Shown piece by piece: positions 8,197-15,296 of a DNA stretch of 64,000 bases. The notes under the pieces are model-generated. The model was not told the origin of the DNA. It was given only the letters and a program-made list of their open reading frames with translations, and searched no databases. The position numbers were made by a program, and so were the translations under genes. This stretch comes from JBCBGF01 sp039193455 (GTDB lineage Bacteria; Pseudomonadota; Alphaproteobacteria; Rhodobacterales; Rhodobacteraceae). The stretch covers positions 1 to 64,000 of the forward strand of contig JBCCWO010000012.1 of NCBI GenBank assembly GCA_039193455.1, written 5' to 3'. Each line of letters begins with the position of its first letter. Within the stretch, counting starts at the first letter, position 1.

Positions 8197-9593
8197 CCCC
8201 GAACGTCACCGCCGCCAAAGAAGCCCTGTCCCATCTCGACATCGAGACCTCAGACGCCGCAATCAAGGCCAATTCCCGCGACTTCTTCTGGTACTCGCCC
8301 GTGCTGAAAGAGCGGCTCGACCATGTGGTCGCCGATTTCGTCGTGCGGCCCCGGAACGAGGCCGAGGTGATCGAAATTCTCAAGACCTGCTATGCCCATG
8401 ACTGCCCGGTCACCACGCGGGGCGCAGGCACCGGCAACTACGGCCAGGCGATGCCGCTCTCGGGCGGCTGCGTCATGCATCTGCGCCATATGGATAAGGT
8501 GAAAGAGGTGCACCCGGGCCGCGTGATCTGCGAGCCCGGCGTTCTGCTGAAAGACCTCGATGCCGCCTGCAAGGAGCATTCCGGCCAGGAAATCCGCATG
8601 TTTTCCTCTACCTGGGCCACCGCCACTATCGGCGGGTTCATCGCAGGTGGATCGGGCGGCGTCGGCTCCTGCACCTGGGGATCGCTTCGGGACCTCGGCA
8701 ACATCATCCGCCTGCGCGTTGTCACGATGGAGGAAGAGCCCCGCATCCTCGAATTCCGGGGCGAGGAACTGGCCCGCGTCAGCCATGCCTATGGCACCAA
8801 CGGGATCATCACCGAAATCGAGATGCCGCTGGCCCCGGCCTATGACTGGGTCGAGATGTTCGTGACCTTCAACGACTTCACCCCGGCGATGGAGTTTGCC
8901 GAAGAACTGGCCAACGAAGACGGCATCCTCATCAAGCTCGCCACCGTGTTCGAGGCCCCCGTCGCGCATGAGTATTTCCAACGGGTGAAACCCTATGTCG
9001 AGCCCGGCGATCATATGCTGGGCCTGATGGTGGCTCGCCACTCGATGGAGGGATTCCTCACCTTCCTTGGCCGCCGCCCGGGTGCCAAGGTGATCTACCG
9101 TTCCGACGACAACGACTGGGCCCGTGGGCCGGGGCCGGTCTTTGAATATGGCTGGAACCACACCACCCTGCGCGCGCTGAAGGTGGACCCGTCGATCACC
9201 TACCTGCAGGTTCGCTACGGGTTCCCGCAGCACAAGGAGCTGGTCGAAAAGATGCGGGCAGAGTTTTCGCCCGAGGTGCTGCAGCATCTCGAGGTGTTGC
9301 GCGAAGGCGGTAAGGTGATCTTCGCCGGGCTCAGCCTCGTGAAGTTCACGACCGAGGAACGGCTGGATGAGATCATCCGCATCCACGAAGAGGCCGGCGC
9401 GATGATCTTCAACCCGCACCGCTATACGCTGGAAGAAGGCGGGCGGCAGACGGTGGATGACCGGCAGTTGAAGTTCAAGCAGGAGGCGGATCCGAAGGGC
9501 CTTCTGAACCCCGGCAAGATGATCGCTTGGGATGTCCCGGATTGGGACTATTCGCGCATGTACAGCTACGCCAGGCTGCAGGCGGCGGAATGA
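8193..9593 (+). CDS. FAD-binding oxidoreductase (GlcD / FAD_binding_4 family)
   Basis: This 466-residue flavoprotein begins with an ATGA overlap on the amidohydrolase stop. The FAD-binding half (residues about 40-220) shows PRNEAEVIEILKTC, TRGAGTGNYGQAMPLSGG and the glycine-rich FIAGGSGGVGS, as in PCMH-type oxidases. The C-terminal half is a substrate cap that I cannot assign. Relatives oxidise 2-hydroxyacids, alditols or N-heterocycles and pass electrons to quinone or oxygen. In this operon it probably performs an oxidative step after ring deamination or hydrolysis. There is no signal peptide. Confidence 0.88.
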   Translation: MTPNVTAAKEALSHLDIETSDAAIKANSRDFFWYSPVLKERLDHVVADFVVRPRNEAEVIEILKTCYAHDCPVTTRGAGTGNYGQAMPLSGGCVMHLRHMDKVKEVHPGRVICEPGVLLKDLDAACKEHSGQEIRMFSSTWATATIGGFIAGGSGGVGSCTWGSLRDLGNIIRLRVVTMEEEPRILEFRGEELARVSHAYGTNGIITEIEMPLAPAYDWVEMFVTFNDFTPAMEFAEELANEDGILIKLATVFEAPVAHEYFQRVKPYVEPGDHMLGLMVARHSMEGFLTFLGRRPGAKVIYRSDDNDWARGPGPVFEYGWNHTTLRALKVDPSITYLQVRYGFPQHKELVEKMRAEFSPEVLQHLEVLREGGKVIFAGLSLVKFTTEERLDEIIRIHEEAGAMIFNPHRYTLEEGGRQTVDDRQLKFKQEADPKGLLNPGKMIAWDVPDWDYSRMYSYARLQAAE

Positions 9594-9615
9594 GCGCATC
9601 GCCGCAACGTCGACC

Positions 9616-9665
9616 GGGGGCTGTCTGCCCCCTGGCCCCCCGAGGATGTTTCGGGACCAAAGAGG
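9616..9665 (+). repeat. Dispersed intergenic repeat, copy 1
   Basis: A GC-rich hairpin part (GGGGG-CTGTCTG-CCCCC) is followed by GAGGATGTTTCGGGACCAAAG. The same two-part pattern recurs at 19795, 26345 and 63178, with a shorter form at 12622. It lies between two genes of one operon. Confidence 0.6.
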
Positions 9666-9672
9666 AGTGCCA

Positions 9673-10254
9673 GTGACCCGCGCCCTCGTCCTTTTCGCCC
9701 ATCCCTGCCCCGAAAGCTTTTCGGCATCGCTGCACACGGCAGTGGTCGAAGAGTTGGAGCGCAAGGGCTGGGACGTGGACGATTGCGATCTGAACGCCGA
9801 GGGGTTTTCCCCCGTCCTGACCGAGGCGGAGCGGCGTGGCTATCACACCGAGCCCGACAATATCGGCCCGGTGCAGAGTTACGTCGATCGGGTGCGGGCG
9901 GCCGAGGCGCTGGTGATGGTCTATCCGGTCTGGAACTTCGGCTATCCTGCTATTCTCAAAGGGTTTCTCGACCGCGTCTTCTTGCCCGGCGTGTCGTTCA
10001 AACTGGTGGATGGCAAGGTGAAACCGAACCTCACCCAGATCAAACGCCTGGCCGCCGTCACGACCTATGGCGGAACCCGCATGCGCGCGTTACTGGTGGG
10101 GGACCCGCCGCGGAAATGCGTCACGCGTGCGGTCTGGCATGTCTGCCGGCCGATGAAGACGCGGTACCTGGCGCTTTACGATATGAACCGCGCGACCGAC
10201 AGCCAGCGCGGCGCGTTCCTGACAAAGGTCCGGCGTGAGATGGAGGCATTCTGA
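9673..10254 (+). CDS. Flavodoxin-fold NAD(P)H-dependent oxidoreductase, paralogue 1
   Basis: The protein has 193 residues from a GTG start with GAGGAG a few bases upstream. It is an NQO/MdaB-like flavodoxin fold: ALVLFAHPCPESFSASLH at the N-terminus binds the flavin phosphate, and PVWNFGYPAILKGFLDRVF near residue 80-98 is the family signature. Such enzymes transfer two electrons from NAD(P)H to quinones, azo or nitro groups through FMN or FAD. A second, diverged copy follows immediately, which suggests a heterodimer or two successive reductions in the pathway. The 79-base gap before it is filled by a dispersed repeat. Confidence 0.88.
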   Translation: MTRALVLFAHPCPESFSASLHTAVVEELERKGWDVDDCDLNAEGFSPVLTEAERRGYHTEPDNIGPVQSYVDRVRAAEALVMVYPVWNFGYPAILKGFLDRVFLPGVSFKLVDGKVKPNLTQIKRLAAVTTYGGTRMRALLVGDPPRKCVTRAVWHVCRPMKTRYLALYDMNRATDSQRGAFLTKVRREMEAF

Positions 10255-10878
10255 ATGCAGGCGCTCGTGGTTTATTGCCACCCCAAACCGCAAAGCTTCA
10301 CCGCTGCGGTGCGCGACACGGTGATCGCCCGGCTGGAGGCCGCGGGGGCGGAAGTGCGCCTCTTCGATCTTTATGCCCAGGGCTTTGATCCACGACTGAC
10401 GGCGGTGGACTTTGACGCCTACGAGGACGAGGCGGTCAATTGCACCGGGATCGAGGATGAGGTCGCGGCGCTGCGCTGGTGCGATACGCTGATCTTCGTC
10501 TACCCGACCTGGTGGTACGGGCTGCCCGCGATGCTGAAAGGGTGGCTCGACCGGGTGCTGGTGCCCGGCGTGGCCTTTGCCATGCCCGACGCGCAGGGCA
10601 ACATCAAACCCTGCATGACCCATATCACCCGGCTGGGCGTGTTTACGACCTGCGGGGCCAGCTTCTGGCTCACCCGGTTCATCGGGGCGCCGGGCAAACG
10701 CACCCTGATGCGCGGCTTGCGCCTGTTATGCGCCAAACGCTGCCGGACGGTCTTTGCCGCGCATTACCTGATGGACAGCTCCACCGATGACAGTCGGAGC
10801 GCGCATCTGATGCGGGTCGCGGCCAAGGCAGACAAGCTGATCGGCGCCCGCCCGGTCCGGGCCGAGGCGGTGGCATGA
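10255..10878 (+). CDS. Flavodoxin-fold NAD(P)H-dependent oxidoreductase, paralogue 2
   Basis: A 207-residue paralogue of the preceding protein. Its ATG directly abuts the upstream TGA. The same features are seen: ALVVYCHPKPQSFTAAVRD at the start and PTWWYGLPAMLKGWLDRVL near residue 85. The Trp-Trp-Tyr in this motif is the form common in NAD(P)H dehydrogenase (quinone) proteins. Sequence divergence from paralogue 1 is large, so the duplication is old and the roles have probably split. It overlaps the oxygenase gene by ATGA. Confidence 0.88.
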   Translation: MQALVVYCHPKPQSFTAAVRDTVIARLEAAGAEVRLFDLYAQGFDPRLTAVDFDAYEDEAVNCTGIEDEVAALRWCDTLIFVYPTWWYGLPAMLKGWLDRVLVPGVAFAMPDAQGNIKPCMTHITRLGVFTTCGASFWLTRFIGAPGKRTLMRGLRLLCAKRCRTVFAAHYLMDSSTDDSRSAHLMRVAAKADKLIGARPVRAEAVA

Positions 10879-11795
10879 TCCCGGTTCTCGACTGGGCGGT
10901 GTTCGGGGCAGACCCGCAGGGCTTCGCCGCCGATCTGGGCCGGGCATTCCGCGAGACGGGGTTTGCGATCCTGATGAACCCGTCGGTGCCCGAGGCCTTG
11001 CGGGCAGAGGTCTTCGCGCAATCGGACGCCTTCTTTGCCCTGCCCCGCGCCGAGAAGGCGGCGGTGTCGATCCTCAACACCCCGCATTATCGCGGCTGGG
11101 GCAAGCCGGGGGACGAAAGCCTGGATGAGACCCGGCCCGAGGTCGACACGAAAGAGACGTTCAACATCGGCTATGACATGGCGCCGGAAGATCCCCGTGT
11201 CGTCGCCTGGGAGCCCTTTCGGGGCGTGAACCAATGGCCCGATCTGCCCGGCTTTCGCGGCACGATGCTGGCCTATTATGATGCGGCGCTGGCCCAGGGC
11301 GTGGCGCTGCACCGGGCCATCGCGCTGGATCTGGGGCTGGCCGAGGATCATTTCGCGGGGGCGTTTGAGGATCCCCTGGCCGCGCTCCGCCTGCTGCATT
11401 ACCCGCCCGCCACGGGCGCCGCGAATGAGATCGGCGCGGGTGCGCATTCGGATTACGGGGCGATCACGCTTTTGATGACCGATGGCGAGCCGGGGTTGCA
11501 GGTCAAGCCCCGCACCGGTGACTGGATCGACGTGCCGCATATTCCGGGCGCCTATGTGGTCAATATCGGCGACTGCATGATGCGCTGGACCAATGACATC
11601 TATGTCTCGACCCCGCACCGCGTGCTGCCGCCCCAGCGCACCCGCCGCTCGGTCGCGATGTTTATCGAGGCCAACCCCGATCAGATCATCGCCGCCTTGC
11701 CCGGTACCGGCACCCCCAAGTATCCGCCGATCCGGGCCGCCGATTACCTGACCTCGCGGCTCGAGGCGACCTATGCCCCGAAAGAGGCGTCATGA
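10875..11795 (+). CDS. 2-oxoglutarate/Fe(II) oxygenase, isopenicillin-N-synthase family
   Basis: A 306-residue double-stranded beta-helix oxygenase. The iron triad is H191, D193 (GAHSDYGAITLL) and H248 (STPHRV); the Arg and Ser that hold 2-oxoglutarate follow at RRSVAMF (257-263). The N-terminal non-haem dioxygenase region is present (PVLDWAVFG ... FRETGFAIL). Relatives include thymine-7-hydroxylase, which fits a pyrimidine-like or other methylated ring as substrate, but this is inference from context. Translation is coupled to both neighbours through 4-base overlaps. Confidence 0.88.
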   Translation: MIPVLDWAVFGADPQGFAADLGRAFRETGFAILMNPSVPEALRAEVFAQSDAFFALPRAEKAAVSILNTPHYRGWGKPGDESLDETRPEVDTKETFNIGYDMAPEDPRVVAWEPFRGVNQWPDLPGFRGTMLAYYDAALAQGVALHRAIALDLGLAEDHFAGAFEDPLAALRLLHYPPATGAANEIGAGAHSDYGAITLLMTDGEPGLQVKPRTGDWIDVPHIPGAYVVNIGDCMMRWTNDIYVSTPHRVLPPQRTRRSVAMFIEANPDQIIAALPGTGTPKYPPIRAADYLTSRLEATYAPKEAS

Positions 11796-12586
11796 CCCGC
11801 CGCCTTGACTGGGCCCAGTACCGCACGACCGAATATGCGGATATCGACCCGATGCGCACGGTTGCGATCCTGCCCACGGCGGCGATCGAACAGCACGGGC
11901 CGCACCTGCCGGTGGGGACCGATACGATGATCGCGGAAGGCATGCTCGCACGGCTGCGCGAGACTTGCCCCGACGATCTCGATATCCGCATTCTGCCGGT
12001 GCAGGCGGTGGGCAAGTCGAACGAGCATATCCATGCGCCCGGCACGCTGACCCTAAGTGCCCAGATCGCACTGGCCGCCTGGCAGGAGATCGGGCTGAGC
12101 GTGGCACGCGCGGGTGTGCGCAAGCTGGTGATCGTGAACAGCCATGGCGGCAACCTTGATCTCGTCTCGATCCTGAGCCGCGAGTTGCGGGTGCGTGCAG
12201 GCATGCTGGCGGTGAAATGCCAATGGGGGGCGTTTGGCCACCCCGACGGGATGTATCCCGCGCAAGAGCTGGCCTACGGCATCCATGGCGGCGATGTGGA
12301 AACCTCGCTCATGCTGCAATTCCGGCCCGAGACGGTGGATATGGGGGCCGCACTGAACAACCGCTCAACGGCCGAGGACACGGCGATCCCCCCCATCGGG
12401 CCGGTGTCCTATGGCTGGGTCTCGCGTGATCTGAACCCGGTGGGCACGGTGGGCGATGCGAGCGTGGCCACGGCCGAGAAAGGCGCAGCGACCTGCGCCC
12501 ATCAGGTGGCGGGATTCATCGATCTCTTGCGCGATGTGGTGGCGACACCGCTTGACGGTTTGGAACCGACGATGCCGGCGGTCTGA
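11792..12586 (+). CDS. Creatininase-family amidohydrolase
   Basis: The protein has 264 residues. The creatininase metal-binding pattern is at E33, H35 and D44 (AIEQHGPHLPVGTD), with VNSHGGN near residue 115 and the second-metal Glu in GGDVETS near 170. The family opens cyclic amides (creatinine) or removes formyl groups (FAPy deformylase ArfB) and includes MftE. As the last gene of the operon it may open or deformylate the ring product. It starts in an ATGA overlap with the oxygenase gene. Confidence 0.88.
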   Translation: MTRRLDWAQYRTTEYADIDPMRTVAILPTAAIEQHGPHLPVGTDTMIAEGMLARLRETCPDDLDIRILPVQAVGKSNEHIHAPGTLTLSAQIALAAWQEIGLSVARAGVRKLVIVNSHGGNLDLVSILSRELRVRAGMLAVKCQWGAFGHPDGMYPAQELAYGIHGGDVETSLMLQFRPETVDMGAALNNRSTAEDTAIPPIGPVSYGWVSRDLNPVGTVGDASVATAEKGAATCAHQVAGFIDLLRDVVATPLDGLEPTMPAV

Positions 12587-12991
12587 GACGGGCACCGGTG
12601 CGCGGTTTGCAAGGGTGGCGTGTGAGTATTTTTGCCAAGATGAAGTAGCACCGTACGCTGGGGCTACCGTCCGCTAACCAAGCCCGCCTAAAACCCCCAA
12701 CCGAAGCTTCCTGGCGCGGGATGGGGCGACACCCCGACCACGCCTGACCCTTGGACGCCGGCCTCTGACCCGAGGCTGTCCGCCCAGGCCGCCGCATCCG
12801 GAGACGGGTGCACCAGGACATCGGGGGACACCCCGTCGGCGCTGCCAACCCTTGGCGGGCCCGTCATTTGGAAAGACAGCGATATGCACCACGACCCGGG
12901 CCGCCAGAGAGGCAGCGCCGGGCGGGGGTGCGTGAAGATGGGGCGACGGCCATGCGGGTTGGGTTCGGAGCGATCCTTGCCTTACCGCCCA
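12587..12991. other. Intergenic region, no supported gene
   Basis: A short dispersed repeat lies at 12622-12646 and the rest is GC-rich. Several frames are open on both strands, as expected at this composition. The most gene-like is a minus-strand frame of about 59 codons ending near 12690, but it has no recognisable domain and no convincing ribosome-binding site. It may be a decayed gene. Confidence 0.4.
12622..12646 (+). repeat. Dispersed intergenic repeat, short copy
   Basis: GAGTATTTTTGCCAAGATGAAG matches the tail of the 63178 copy. The GC-rich hairpin half is missing here. It lies 36 bases after the creatininase-family gene. Confidence 0.5.
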
Positions 12992-13696
12992 TCACGATGC
13001 GGACGCCCGACTGACAACATCTGCGATGATGGACGTGGTCTCCGATGGCTTTGCAAGCGGGGTGTAGTGACCGCACTCGTCGATCACGTGGAGTTGTGCT
13101 GAAGGGGCCAACGCGGTGAGCCGTCGCGCATAGGCCAGCCCCGGGAACGCGTCCAACGCACCAGACACGACATGGATCGGACTGGTACTGGTTTCCACAA
13201 CGTCTTCACGACTTGCCCGGGTGTGAAACGCCGCAACGCCGTTCATCAGGTCCTTTGGCGATTGTTCCATCGCGATCGCTCGGCACCGTTCCCGAGCGGC
13301 CGTGTGGTTTGGCAGTTCAAAAAGCGGCTCCCAAAACCGTTCCCAAGCTGCGGCAACGCCCTGTGTCTCAATCGTTTTCAACGCTTCGGTGGCACTCTCT
13401 GGTTCAGGATCGTGCCGGGCCTTGGTGCCGATGAGAACGGATGCCGCGACACGCTCTGGCGCGAGCCTGAGAATTTCAAGCGCGCACGACCCGCCCACAG
13501 AGCACCCGACCACCACAAGCCGCTTCGCCGGGACATGTTTCAGGCACTGCTCGGCCCATTGCTGGAGGTTATCGCCGAGTTTGTAGAGATCGGGCGCGTA
13601 GGTCCGCTCTGGCAAGAGCGCGCGCTGGCTTTCCCACATCCGGCCATCCAGTGGCAGCGCATGGAGAAGAAGAAGCCCAAGGTCGGAACGCGTCAT
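12992..13696 (-). CDS. Alpha/beta-fold hydrolase
   Basis: The protein has 234 residues from the ATG at 13696; a longer frame would need a TTG start and adds unrelated residues. The fold is clear: LLLLHALPLDGRMWE at the start (oxyanion-hole strand), nucleophile Ser in VVGCSVGGS near residue 73, acid Asp in SGALDAFPG near 187, and His in DECGHYTPL near 213. Substrate is unknown; the group includes esterases, lactonases and C-C hydrolases. Codon use looks a little less GC-biased than in its neighbours. It lies downstream of tRNA-Ala on the same strand. Confidence 0.82.
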   Translation of the reverse strand: MTRSDLGLLLLHALPLDGRMWESQRALLPERTYAPDLYKLGDNLQQWAEQCLKHVPAKRLVVVGCSVGGSCALEILRLAPERVAASVLIGTKARHDPEPESATEALKTIETQGVAAAWERFWEPLFELPNHTAARERCRAIAMEQSPKDLMNGVAAFHTRASREDVVETSTSPIHVVSGALDAFPGLAYARRLTALAPSAQLHVIDECGHYTPLAKPSETTSIIADVVSRASAS

Positions 13697-13796
13697 TTCC
13701 CAACCGTAACAGTCGCCGCCCCAACTGTCCGCGCTGTTCCCGCAGGCACTTAGGAGCCAGCGAAACAAAGGCCCGTTCGACCCATTGGATGAAAAG

Positions 13797-13872
<76 letters not shown>

Positions 13873-13907
13873 AACGGCGCGGGTTGTGGGCCACGGGCTG
13901 GGTGCTG

Positions 13908-14693
13908 TCAAGCGGTGGGGCGGCGGGCGATGAGCGCGGTATGGGCGTGCAGGCTGCGCCAGGGGCCCGGGCCAAAGGGGTGTAGCGCCGCGCGCAGCGC
14001 CGCCTCCATGGGCGCGCGCCGGTCGCCCAGCTTTTCGGCCGTGCTGCCGGAACGCGACAGGACATATCCCAGAAACGCGGCGAAGCTCCATGTGTGCCAG
14101 CACAGCACAGAGATCTCGACAAGGTCCGAGAAGGGCGAGGCGAGCAAGACCTCTTCATGCGCGGCATAGGCGTCGGAATAGCGGTGCGTGGCACAGGCAT
14201 CCATCACCGAAAACTCCCGCGCGACGGCGTTGGCGGCCCGGTACCAGGCATTGGCGCCGGTGTCGCGCACCTTGTCGCCAAGGAGTGCAACAGCCCCACC
14301 GGGTTCTGTGATCGTGTCGAGCGCGCCCAGCGTCGCGGCCCGGTCCATCCAGTGAAACGACCGCCCCATGGTCGTCAAACGCACCGGAGCGGGGACGATG
14401 GACAGATCGTATGAACTTCCCACCAGATAGGTGGCGTTCACTGGCGCCTCGACCCGTGCGGCGGCGACCATCGCGTCGCTCGGATCGACGCCGACCACCT
14501 GGCCGACGCGATCCGCGACGGCGTTGCCAATGAACCCCGGACCGCAGCCGAGATCGAGCAGCGTTGCCTCAGCGCCTGTTCCCGTCTCGTCCAGCATCCG
14601 CGTCAGAAGATGTGGCGCATAGCGCAGGCGGTGAGCGATGTAGCGGTCGACGGCGCTGTCGAACCGGTCGGGCAGGTAGGGGGCGACGGTTAT
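13908..14693 (-). CDS. Class I SAM-dependent methyltransferase, probable ATA start
   Basis: A Rossmann methyltransferase with motif I LLDLGCGPGFIGNAVADR and VVGVDPSDAM following. The first in-frame ATG is at 14597 (229 residues), but upstream codons continue a coherent N-terminus (TVAPYLPDRFDSAVDRYIAH), typical of this family. There is no ATG, GTG or TTG in it before the in-frame TAG upstream. AAGGA sits 7 bases before an ATA at 14693-14691, so ATA is the likely start (261 residues), or an ATG has mutated there. Substrate unknown. The gene lies upstream of tRNA-Ala on the same strand. Confidence 0.75.
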   Translation of the reverse strand: MTVAPYLPDRFDSAVDRYIAHRLRYAPHLLTRMLDETGTGAEATLLDLGCGPGFIGNAVADRVGQVVGVDPSDAMVAAARVEAPVNATYLVGSSYDLSIVPAPVRLTTMGRSFHWMDRAATLGALDTITEPGGAVALLGDKVRDTGANAWYRAANAVAREFSVMDACATHRYSDAYAAHEEVLLASPFSDLVEISVLCWHTWSFAAFLGYVLSRSGSTAEKLGDRRAPMEAALRAALHPFGPGPWRSLHAHTALIARRPTA

Positions 14694-14779
14694 GGCGGGG
14701 TCCTTTCGGGGCCCAGCCTAGCCGCGGCGTGTCAGAGTTCTGTGACGCGCTTGTCGGTGTCCGGGCCAAGGGTTCGCGC

Positions 14780-15244
14780 CTACTCGGTCGCCGCAAGACA
14801 GCCAGACCGCTCCATCCGCCCATCGCGCATCCGCACCCCGCAGATCCACGCCGGGGCCAGGGTGGCATCGTCGACCACGGGCGAGAAGCGGTCGGTATGG
14901 ATGAACACCTGATCCAACCGCGCGCCCTCCAGAATGGTGTCGGTCAGGTCGACATAGATCATCGAGGTATAGCGCAGATCGGCGAAGGAGAGGTTGGTGC
15001 GGGTCAGGTTGGCGCCCTGGAACTCGGCGTTTCTAAGATCCGCGCCTGAGAGATCGGCGCCCGTCAGATCCGAGGATGACAGATCCGCGCCCGCCAACTG
15101 CGCCCCCGCCAGCCGGGCGCCCGTGAGATTGCAGTCGAAACAGGTGCCCGTGTCGAGAAGCCGCGCCACATGGGCCGGGTCGGCGGCCTGGGCGGGCGCG
15201 CCAACAGCCAGCACTGCGACCAATATGCCTGAGCGCAGACGCAT
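14780..15244 (-). CDS. Secreted pentapeptide-repeat protein
   Basis: The protein has 154 residues. I took the ATG at 15244 because AAGGAG lies upstream; an earlier ATG adds seven residues. A signal peptide ends in AQA near residue 20. Residues about 40-105 are about 13 A(D/N)LXX pentapeptides (for example GADLSSSDLTGADLSGADLR), which fold as a right-handed square helix. A Cys pair (CFDC) precedes the repeats and two more Cys lie near the C-terminus, so disulfides in the periplasm are likely. Function is unknown; there is no link to the quinolone-resistance type. Confidence 0.85.
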   Translation of the reverse strand: MRLRSGILVAVLAVGAPAQAADPAHVARLLDTGTCFDCNLTGARLAGAQLAGADLSSSDLTGADLSGADLRNAEFQGANLTRTNLSFADLRYTSMIYVDLTDTILEGARLDQVFIHTDRFSPVVDDATLAPAWICGVRMRDGRMERSGCLAATE

Positions 15245-15296
15245 GCTTGCACTCCTTACAATCACTCAGACCCTTAGCACGAACCGGGCGCCGGCG

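Noticed and set aside
12674..12892. Minus-strand open frame of 72 codons in the gap after the creatininase-like gene
   Set aside because: Very Arg/Gly-rich composition typical of a random frame in GC-rich DNA, no ribosome-binding site and no recognisable motif.
13136..13753. Long plus-strand open frame opposite the alpha/beta hydrolase
   Set aside because: The minus-strand gene has a full catalytic triad and family motifs; the opposite frame has none and is a shadow.
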